DNA from: Metridium senile
Lineage: Eukaryota > Cnidaria > Anthozoa > Actiniaria > Metridiidae
Direction: 5' to 3'
Length of the DNA stretch: 64,000 nt
NCBI GenBank assembly: GCA_949775045.1
Contig: OX459101.1
Location: forward strand, 2,093,501 to 2,157,500
In this document: piece after piece, positions 56,649 through 64,000 of the stretch
Position numbering within the stretch: position 1 is the first letter of the stretch
Layout: the number at the start of each line of letters is the position of its first letter
The notes under the pieces: model-generated
Databases searched by the model: none
What the model was told of the DNA's origin: nothing
Seen by the model: only the letters and a program-made list of their open reading frames with translations
Position numbers and translations under genes: made by a program

Positions 56649-56793
56649 TAGAGTACAAACACTAAAAGTGTGCAACATAAATACCACTAAATACTGCTAA
56701 ATTATGCAAATTCTTTTGTTCTCTATTGTTTAATCAACACTATTTAGTGGTAAATAGTACAAAGTATTGCACACTTATAGTGTTTGTACTCTA
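56649..56793. mobile_element. Tc1/mariner-type MITE, copy 2
   Basis: TAGAGTACAAACACTAAAAG at the left, GTGTTTGTACTCTA at the right. The interior is the complement of the copy at 2272-2418, so the two are inverted relative to each other. Confidence 0.8.
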
Positions 56794-58198
56794 TAACTAA
56801 AAAATATATATAAATATAAATATTTACAACATAGAATATAAATTCATATAGAATATATATATATATAAAAAAAATAATAATAATAATAATTAAAAAGTTA
56901 ATATAATTGTTAGCAGTTATAAGGCAATTTAAAAAAGTGTGTTTTCAGCTTAGATTTAAATGTAGATCATAGCTCCTCCTAATTTGCAAAAGTAAAATAT
57001 TTCAACTTAGATATTCTTTGCTAAATTTACTTTTACTTGACAATTTTAGGCTATACAGATCAGCCACTCATGATTATATTCTATGCCGGTAAGTATAATT
57101 AATTACCATACCATTACTGTTGGTTAGATGGACATTTCATCAACACAAGCTTTCTTTTTTAAACTTCTTTATTTAATATTTTTTAACAAATTCTTAAACT
57201 GCAGAATTTGATTACTTAACAATGCTAAACAAACATTATCATATATCTTTTAAATATTATTTATTCTAGAAAAATATCTTATACCTGTGCCTAAAAACAT
57301 TAATATAACAAATTCAATGAAAATTGAATGTACACAACCTATCAATCCAACAAAAAAATATGATAATTTAAAACTAGTTTTTTCAAAAGATATTCAAGCA
57401 GGACATATTCCACTCTGTCATTGTGTACTAGAAGACTGACGTACCAGAATGTTTTGTTGTGTGACACAAAATTAACAGAGTTAAGATGCCTTTGCACTGC
57501 AATATATTGTGCAAACACATATGCAAACTCTCTATACTCTTGGATAGTAAAAAAAACCCTCTTGCTGGCCCTATGCTTCCTTTTTCAGAATAAACCATTT
57601 TCACGGTTCTCATTGAACAGCCTCATCCTTGATAGCCGGTGATATATTCTTTAGAATTTGACTATAGCCCTTGGAATTTTATGGAACTTTCACACATCTA
57701 TATTTCTGATATTCACACATGACAATACAATTTGAAGTCAAATTAATGAATTTCAACTGGAATGAATAACACACTGAATTGTGTCATGTTATCACACTTT
57801 TTTCCAAATCACACATTACCCCTTGGTCAACCAGTTTGTAGCTAAAACAAATATTATTATCCAATAATTGGTTGATGGATATAGGTTGTACACATTCAAC
57901 TATACAATCTTTTTACGATTTACAAATACAAAAAAATATATATACAGAAAAATGTACTTTATATGTATACAACCATCAATTTTCAAAACAAATGTTCTAC
58001 ACACTCCTCCCTACAGTTTACTCAACATATTGGTAAGCAATCTGACATAAGATATATATTCAAAACTATTGCTCACCCCTCCCCTCCTTAGTAATACATG
58101 GAAATATTATTTACAATTCTGGAAAGTAATTTGAGTGAGGAATTAAAAGCTTTAACCTCTACATCTGACTTGACATGTCTAAGTTTTAAGACATACTT
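56794..58198. other. Intergenic, AT-rich, no gene recognised
   Basis: A short (TA)n and (TAA)n stretch lies at 56855-56890. Otherwise nothing was recognised between the second MITE copy and the PPM1K end. Confidence 0.45.
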
Positions 58199-58320
58199 TG
58201 GAAATCACTAGAGTGGATAAATGTCCAATTTTGAGCAAAATGATTGGCCACAAGCGATCACATGGCACAAAAATGAGACAGAATTTCAAACAAGCATTTT
58301 ACCACTCTAGTGATTTCGAT
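58199..58320. mobile_element. Short MITE just past the PPM1K stop
   Basis: TGGAAATCACTAGAGTGG at the left and CCACTCTAGTGATTTCGA at the right are inverted ends, with ATAAATG/CATTTTA continuing. It lies 30 bases downstream of the PPM1K stop. Confidence 0.7.
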
Positions 58321-58351
58321 AGTATTACAAATTAATGATTTATTTAATGAA

Positions 58352-58923
58352 CTAAATACAATTTATCCTCATAATGTTATTTTTTGTGACATTTATGGAG
58401 CAAAACTTTCTCCAAGCTCTTAAAGGCACCACAAGTGATGTCACATTGTCTTCAGCCCCATACTGCAATGCACATGAAGTTAATGCATTGGCTGCTTCCT
58501 CAGGATCAGAACACATGCGAACAATAAACCCAATCTCATTCCCAGACATAACATGTGAAACACCATCAGAATGTAATTCAAGGAATGCATCTTCTCGATG
58601 GTCTATCTTTAACAAGGCTGTTTCAGGTGTTGAGATGACGCCATAAGGCTTAACATCAAAGTCTCCAAGGGACCTTGTCATCGCAAGTCGACCATTTACA
58701 CGAGGTATTGAGAACTTTTGGTCTACCCATCCTGTACAAGATTCTATTCTTTGTAGTTCATCATGTCTAGTGGGATGGTGGTCGTCAGTCAGACAAATTG
58801 TTTCCCCACCACGGCATATCAAAGCCCTGCTATCCCCAACGCTTCCTACAGCTAGCTCTGTACCATCTCTCAATAAAGTAACAGTAGCAGTTGTACCGCT
58901 TCTTACCACCGATGCGTCGCAGC
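58352..58923 (-). CDS. PPM1K: PPM1K exon 2
   Basis: Residues 195-384 and stop. Acceptor CTCAG at 58924 on. Holds SGTTATV, SVGDSRA, VNGRLAMTRSLGDFD, the catalytic SDGV and EDN motifs, and VVPLRAWRKF, which matches VVPFGAWGKY of the vertebrate protein. Confidence 0.93.
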
Positions 58924-60273
58924 CTGAGATTAGAAAACAGTCATTAATATTAACATAGAACAAGTGCCTGTCAGCTATGGCTCAACTCTATAGAGTCATT
59001 GCTATTTGCACATAATACACAATGTATATTCTTAAGGATTTAAACTGTTATCATTGAAGTGTGACCCCAAAGTCTGATTTCTTGTTTGCAAACTAGCATT
59101 TTGTCAGGAGTCAATCAAAATACTGGTTAATAATAGTAGTAATGTATTTTCTAAAGAATTTGCACTATTTTTGTTTACTGGATAATCGGGATTGCAAATG
59201 GCCTAATTTTGAACACTGTTTACTGAAAATTCAATAATGCATGAAATCTACTCGAACATTCTAAAAAAAAAATTCTATTAATAGAAAACAAAACAATTTC
59301 TCATTACAACTTTAATAAACAGTTAAAAAATCAATTTTTCTCCACAAAAAGTGTGGCTTTACTTCATAAATATCGATGTACGTACTGTCGTACGTAGTTT
59401 TAAAAAGACTACAGTAGTGAATAAGTTGTCAATACGAAGGGTTAATCCTACGAGTAGTTGTAAACAAAAAAATATTTGCAAAGCACGCTAAGATATTGTA
59501 ATGAAGCGTCAAACGACGTGAAGCCAAAACTAAAAATATTATGTATGTTTTTAAAGCTATTGTTAGAAAATCTTTGTAGTTGTTTTTAGTATTTTAGGGA
59601 TGGATTTCAATTTCAATTTTACTACGTATATACAATGGCGTAATGGAAAATGGTCCAATGTGACCAATGTGGTCAATCGTTATAAAATACCTCGCTCATC
59701 AACAAGCCATTCCAAATGTTCTTTCAGTTTATAATCACACTCCTCAAACGCATCCACCAATACTTGCTGTAAGTCTTTATTTTCACGGTGCAGTCTTTGG
59801 ACAATATGATGCAATTCGTTTTGTACAAAGTCCACTGCCTCGGAACCTCCATGACCATCGAACACAGCAAAGTAGTAAAAGTCGGGGTCAAGTTCTAGTA
59901 TTTGAAAACGATCTTCGTTGTAACTTCTCTTTCCCTCGTTTGTACTAGCTCCTACTTTGTCCACTGCAACGTTATGAAGGAAAGAAGGCGCCTCTGCTTC
60001 ATGCCAAGCACCTAAATCGTCGAAAGGACTTGAGTCAACATCATCGCCACCGCTATCACTCCAAAGACGAACCGTTTTCGGCTTTTCGTTGGTGTTTAAA
60101 CTGGCTTGTGTCACACTAAAACGCTTTAAAATAGCATTCCGAGATAGAAGAAGTCTTCTATAGTTGTTAAAACTTTGTGCAGTGCAATTTCGTAGCGTTT
60201 TAGGATTCAGAAGAAACAAGCTACGCCGCCACATCGCGCTTTCTGAAACGTTCCAGTAAAAGTACTCAACCAT
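58352..60273 (-). CDS. PPM1K: PPM1K-like mitochondrial PP2C phosphatase, complete, two exons
   Basis: Metal-dependent Ser/Thr phosphatase; the vertebrate orthologue dephosphorylates the E1 alpha subunit of the branched-chain ketoacid dehydrogenase complex in the mitochondrial matrix. Exons 59691-60273 and 58352-58923 join G|GC in phase 1 to give 384 aa (human about 372). The N-terminus from Met14 (MWRRSLFLLNPKTLRN..RRLLLSRN) is Arg-rich without acids, like a mitochondrial presequence, so translation may start at 60234 rather than 60273. PP2C motifs follow in order: NEDRF (119), FDGHGG (138), SGTTATVTLLRDG (203), GDSRA (224), DDHHPTRHDE (241), GRLAMTRSLGDFD (272), SDGV (313) and EDNVT (352). 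Metal-binding Asp and Gly residues are present. AATAAA on the minus strand lies at 58339-58344. Confidence 0.93.
59691..60273 (-). CDS. PPM1K: PPM1K exon 1
   Basis: Residues 1-195: presequence, a linker rich in Asp/Ser, and the first PP2C motifs (RSYNEDRF, AVFDGHGG). Ends GAG CGA G at donor GTATTT. Confidence 0.92.
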
Positions 60274-60650
60274 TTCATGTCGACCATCACGACCTGTTCT
60301 TACGTAGCACCTGATTGGTCAATACTCACATCGCAAAATATATCGAGCGTTTTCATTGGATATTTTATAAAGAAACAAATGAGCTATGGTCTGTGATAGG
60401 TCTGTATTTTTGGATGTTGGAAGTAATTTTTGATTGGATCTTTCCTAGGACACTCCTTCGTTCTTGCCCCCGATGTACAACCAGACTGGTTGCATCAGAT
60501 AAAAACAGATAATTTTCACATTCTCTCGTGTCCTAGGTCACGGCTGACGTAAAATGGGATACTATTATGTCATAATTTCCTTATATTCAGTTTCTCATTC
60601 TTTTTTATCCACGTTTATTATTTTTTGCTGCACATTCATTGTGTAGTCAG
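60274..60650. other. PPM1K upstream region
   Basis: One CCAAT box on the minus strand (ATTGG at 60313-60317). No other element is clear. Confidence 0.4.
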
Positions 60651-60901
60651 TATACACCCTCTGCGAGTAAGGTTGTCCCCGTGAAAAGCGACACAGGCTA
60701 GTAGCGCAAAGGTTCATGGATCAGTTCAGAAAATTCATGTGCATTCCGCTCGCCTTTCTTTTGTCTGATATTAAAGTCAAAATAATAATGATAATAATTT
60801 ATTTCTCAATAACATATTGAGAATTGTAACAATACTGCCATAAAATCCCTGCGTTCCAGTAAAGTATACACGGGTGAAAAGTTTCTCGGAAAGGGTGTAT
60901 T
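60651..60901. mobile_element. MITE, TATACACCCTTTCCGAGAAA family, copy 2
   Basis: TATACACCCTCTGCGAGTAA at the left and GTTTCTCGGAAAGGGTGTAT at the right, with CTAGTAGCGCAAAGGTTCAT inside as in copy 1. An AT-rich insertion extends the middle. Confidence 0.75.
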
Positions 60902-61768
60902 TTTCCTAATTTTAATATAACGATATCTAGAAAAACAATTTTGAATGATGGCATACTTTCAAAAATCAATTTAGCTCTAACCCCCCACCTCTCCCCCATT
61001 AATATGCACTATTGCCCTGGGACTGAAACTCAGTTTAATTTTGCTCGTATTTTGTCCAGAATATTATATAATATTTGTCGAAATTGTCGTTAATCTTAGC
61101 GGTAAAAAAGCCTCGCGGCGAATATAGCAGATACATAGTATAGATCGCCTCCGTTGCACTGAGACGTCTTGTGGTTCGCTCCCCTCACTCTTGTGGGAGG
61201 AGAACTAACCACAAATGACGTCGTTCGAATTCTGCATCAGAGGCTAGACTTTAGGCTAAAACAATTCCTTTGAACTTAGATTTCACGTAATATAATTCTG
61301 ATAATTCCTGTTAACTGAATTCAGAACTGCGACACAAGACCTTCAAACTTCCTTTTTAGCTTAACAAAATGATATTTTACATTTAATTTCTTTGCGGATT
61401 CGGGCTATAATCTTCCGACTATCTTCAAAATTCAAGTTAGTATAACTCTCACTAAATATTAACTATTACACAGGAGCAATTTTATCTTATTTCATGCATG
61501 GATATACTATTTTTGTATTGCTTTTATAAAATATACATATTATAAAAGGAAAGTTGAATGAAAGAAGTATAATACAATAAAATAACTGAACTCGTAATCG
61601 TAAATAAAAGAAAACGAATGGGAAGAAAATGGAAGGGAAATTAAGGTACAAAACAATAGTTTGCTATATGAATAACATTTATATTTAATTTCACAACTAA
61701 TTTTAACCGATTATTAATCATTCATTATTACCCCTACAAATATTTACACCAGATATTCTGAAGAATGT
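60902..61768. other. Intergenic, no gene recognised
   Basis: AT-rich. GTTAGTTCTCCTCCCAC-type inverted phrases near 61165-61215 may mark a small hairpin (GGTTCGCTCCCCTCAC/GTGGGAGGAGAACTAACC). Confidence 0.4.
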
Positions 61769-61999
61769 CGTTACTGCGGTTTTCGACTTTCTGCGAACTC
61801 AGACATTCCAAAGGTTAGTTGTGAAATACGTTTTTGGGTGCTGCTTATTGCTAACTATGGTAATAAGCAGCACCCAAAAACCATAGTTAATAAACTATGT
61901 TATTACTTGGCACCTTTTTGATTGACGGCAGCCAAAAACGTATTTCACAACTAGCCGTTGGAATGCCTGAGTTCGCAGAAAGACGTAAACCGCAGTAAG
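61769..61999. mobile_element. MITE with TTACTGCGGTTTTCGACTTT ends
   Basis: TTACTGCGG..CTTTCTGCGAACTC and TTAGTTGTGAAATACGTTTT at the left are inverted as AAAACGTATTTCACAACTAG and GAGTTCGCAGAAAG..CCGCAGTAA at the right. The centre has its own hairpin (GGGTGCTGCTTATT/AATAAGCAGCACCC). Confidence 0.8.
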
Positions 62000-62072
62000 T
62001 CCAGAGAATAACGATTGCTTATTGGCGGTATTTAAGTTACAATTTCTTACTATAACAGTTTCTTTGGTAAAT

Positions 62073-62154
62073 ATAGCCTGCCTAGGGGGAGGGGGTGGGT
62101 GGGTGAGGGAGAGGTTGGGTTGAGGTCAAGGTGAAGAGGAGGGGCAGGCTATAG
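62073..62154 (+). other. G-rich run with quadruplex potential
   Basis: GGGGGAGGGGGTGGGTGGGT then GAGGG at 62085-62107 gives five G-runs with one- or two-base loops. It is bounded by ATAGCCTGCC and GGCAGGCTAT, so it sits in an inverted-repeat unit downstream of MSH6. Confidence 0.7.
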
Positions 62155-62371
62155 AACACCTAGTGTAGACCATCACACTGATCTAATGATATAATTTGAT
62201 ATGAATTGACTGCAATATAACTGTTGCCGTTAAAGTGTCAGTGACTATCGAATACATAAAGTTTGAAGAACACTGTTAAAAAGCTATTGCCGTTCTTATT
62301 TTTTCTTGGCTGTTTCTTGCTCTTCGTCTTCATGTCGCCTGGCTTTTCTGTAGGGTTTGTAACATACATCC

Positions 62372-62476
62372 TCACAATCGTAGTTTATCTATAGTATCAG
62401 ATATCTCTCTCAGTGTGTCAATTTCTTCTTGATCAGTCGTATCGCATTTTGTCTTGACTTGTATTGTGTGATTAAC
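62372..62476 (-). CDS. MSH6: MSH6 last exon (frame uncertain)
   Basis: Acceptor GGCAG at 62477 on. Joined to the previous exon in its phase, it reads [22 protein letters not shown] and stops at 62410. The neighbouring frame, [20 protein letters not shown] then [14 protein letters not shown] with stop at 62372, looks more like the acidic helical MSH6 tail, but would need a donor at GATGAA/GTAAAA or an unseen base. Confidence 0.6.
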   Translation of the reverse strand, partial: VNHTIQVKTKCDTTDQEEIDTLREISDTIDKLRL

Positions 62477-63463
62477 CTGCCAAACAGAAATGAATTATTA
62501 ATATTGAAGAAGTAAAAAACGCGTGCGCGTACTGTGTACAGTTATAAAGTGCACGGGGAACGCCAGAACACGAGGAAAGTGTTAGGAGAAGCACGACGCG
62601 AAAATTGAAATACACTCTTTCCGAGAAAGTTTGTCACCCGTGAAAAGCACACAAAAAGCTAGTGGCGCAAAGTATCATGGTTCAGTTCAGAAAACTAAAT
62701 GTGCTTTTCTTGTCTATAATAAGTCAAAACGGTCATTTCTCAATAACACATTGAAATCCCTGCGTTCTACCAAAGTATACAAAGGTTACCCATGGTCCCC
62801 TGCGCTACTAGGTGACAAAGTTTCTCAGAAACGGTGTATTTGATCAACAAGAAAACGCGTGTGGTGTGTGCTCTCATAAAGCACGCGCCCCAACCAATCA
62901 GGATGCGCGACTTCTAATAGTTATTTTATCAAGTATATTCATAACTTGTAAGAAATGGAAGGAAACTTACTTGAAGAGTTTTACTTCATCTAGGGTTTCT
63001 TCAAATTCTCTCGCTTTGTGGATTGCAACTGAGATAATCTGGTTAACGAAACAAACGTGAGAAATTCAAGTCTCAAGAGACAAACACACGAACAAGCAAA
63101 CGAACAAGCAAACGAACAAACAAATGGGCAAACAAACAAATGGGCAAACAAACAAACAAACAAACAAACAAACAAACAAACAAACAAACAAACAAACAAA
63201 CAAACAAACAAACAAACAAACAAACAAACAAACAAACAAACAAACAAACGAACAAACAAAAAAGGCAAGCAAGCAAAAAAAAAGAAACACAGACAGACAG
63301 ACAGACAAGTAAACATGGCCATTACCTCGTCAGGAATACCCGCCAGTCGTGCAGCGTTGAATCCATAACTCTTGGGACAATCACCTTTGACAAACTTGTA
63401 CAGAAAAGTGATGGTTTCCTTGCTTGGATCGCCTTCCTCGTCATCGTTCTCAACCATACATGC
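62410..63463 (-). CDS. MSH6: MSH6 mismatch-repair protein, 3' end (partial)
   Basis: C-terminus of the MutS-family subunit that pairs with MSH2 to recognise base mismatches. Three exons are visible: 63326-63463, 62971-63038 and the last one ending near 62410 or 62372. [20 protein letters not shown] then [20 protein letters not shown] and AGIPDE match the end of the ATPase domain of MSH6 ([23 protein letters not shown] in human); [15 protein letters not shown] matches its C-terminal helix. The Walker motifs and the STHYH segment lie beyond the right edge. The frame of the last exon is uncertain: see the exon entry. Confidence 0.92.
62610..62840. mobile_element. MITE, TATACACCCTTTCCGAGAAA family, copy 3
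   Basis: TACACTCTTTCCGAGAAAGT at the left and AAAGTTTCTCAGAAACGGTGTA at the right; AGCTAGTGGCGCAAAG and CTGCGCTACTAG arms inside. It lies within the last MSH6 intron. Confidence 0.75.
62971..63038 (-). CDS. MSH6: MSH6 second-last exon
   Basis: [22 protein letters not shown] plus two bases, from acceptor AACCAG to donor GTAAGT. The KAREFE helix fits MSH6. Confidence 0.88.
63085..63255. repeat. (CAAA)n microsatellite
   Basis: About 40 ACAA units with some GACAAG and TGGG changes, in the MSH6 intron, then a short (ACAG)n at 63288-63306. Confidence 0.95.
63326..63463 (-). CDS. MSH6: MSH6 third-last exon
   Basis: 46 codons, [20 protein letters not shown] .. ARLAGIPDE, phase 0 both ends (acceptor TTAAAG, donor GTAATG). 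Strong MSH6 match. Confidence 0.95.
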
Positions 63464-63514
63464 CTTTAAAAAAACAACCGTGAGCTCAGTTGATAATTCT
63501 AATTTAATAATTTA

Positions 63515-63791
63515 CTTTGCAATTATCATCATCATCAACCACCATGTTTACAATGAACATCACCACTATCTTAATCATTATTTCCATCATCAACATCATC
63601 ATTAACATCGACATCAACATCATATCTTAATAATTATTACCAAGCATCATCACAATCACAATCACAATCACTATCTTAATCATTATTACCATCATCATCA
63701 TCATCATCATCATCACCATCATCATTATTACCATCATCATCATCATCATTATTACCATCATTACCATCATCATCACAATCATCATTATTAC

Positions 63792-63833
<42 letters not shown>

Positions 63834-63884
63834 TACCATCATCATTATTACCATCATCATCATCATCATCATCATCATTATTAC

Positions 63885-63917
<33 letters not shown>

Positions 63918-64000
63918 TACCATCATCATTATTACCATCATCACCATCATCATTATTACCATCATCACCATCATCATTATTACCACCATCATTATTATCA
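63515..64000. repeat. ATC/ATT microsatellite to the right edge
   Basis: CATCATCATTATTACCATCA type sequence in an MSH6 intron. It continues past the window. Confidence 0.95.

Noticed and set aside
63066..63368. Thr-Asn-Lys-Gln and Phe-Val-Cys-Leu repeats
   Set aside because: (CAAA)n microsatellite in the MSH6 intron.

Overview
This is a window of animal nuclear DNA: AT-rich, intron-dense, and full of microsatellites, minisatellites, short inverted-repeat (MITE-like) elements and tRNA-derived SINEs. Genes have many short exons with GT..AG junctions, and there are no operons, CRISPR arrays or other prokaryotic features. The protein families are conserved metazoan ones. The genome style suggests a marine invertebrate, perhaps anthozoan-like, but the sequence alone does not fix the species.

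Five genes are supported, all read from the minus strand. From the right edge: (1) the 3' end of a MutS homologue MSH6 gene (three last exons, 62.4-63.5 kb, continuing beyond the window); (2) a complete two-exon mitochondrial PP2C phosphatase gene like PPM1K (58.35-60.27 kb, 384 aa); (3) a complete five-exon histone H2A.Z gene (53.57-55.72 kb, 127 aa), whose first coding exon holds only the ATG and whose upstream region carries two CCAAT boxes and two E2F-type sites; (4) a 44.5-kb BK-type (Slo1, KCNMA) calcium- and voltage-activated potassium channel gene (4405-48893), rebuilt here as 30 coding exons giving 1077 aa with every phase consistent, an intact TVGYGD filter, two RCK domains and an acidic calcium bowl; (5) the first exon of a secreted-protein gene at the left edge (70-136).

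The BK gene dominates the window and its introns are remarkable. Most have their own private tandem array. Intron 15 is filled by about 83 copies of a 60-bp unit. Each unit contains, on the transcribed strand, a copy of the 3' splice site of exon 16, and two copies still carry the first 11 bases of that exon. Intron 27 is almost wholly a 36/42-bp array of about 100 units that is open for more than 1400 codons on both strands. Intron 1 holds a perfect 178-bp palindrome with no spacer. Partial copies of exon 26 and exon 30 lie just downstream of the originals, so duplication across exon ends seems to recur in this locus.

The channel protein has a changed voltage sensor: the third S4 arginine of other BK channels is glutamine (codon CAG) and a lysine lies three residues later. 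Residues that form the Mg2+ site in vertebrate BK are also replaced. Intergenic DNA and the remaining introns hold many MITE families, several with TTAA or TA flanks, including one element nested inside another at 40.7-41.7 kb.
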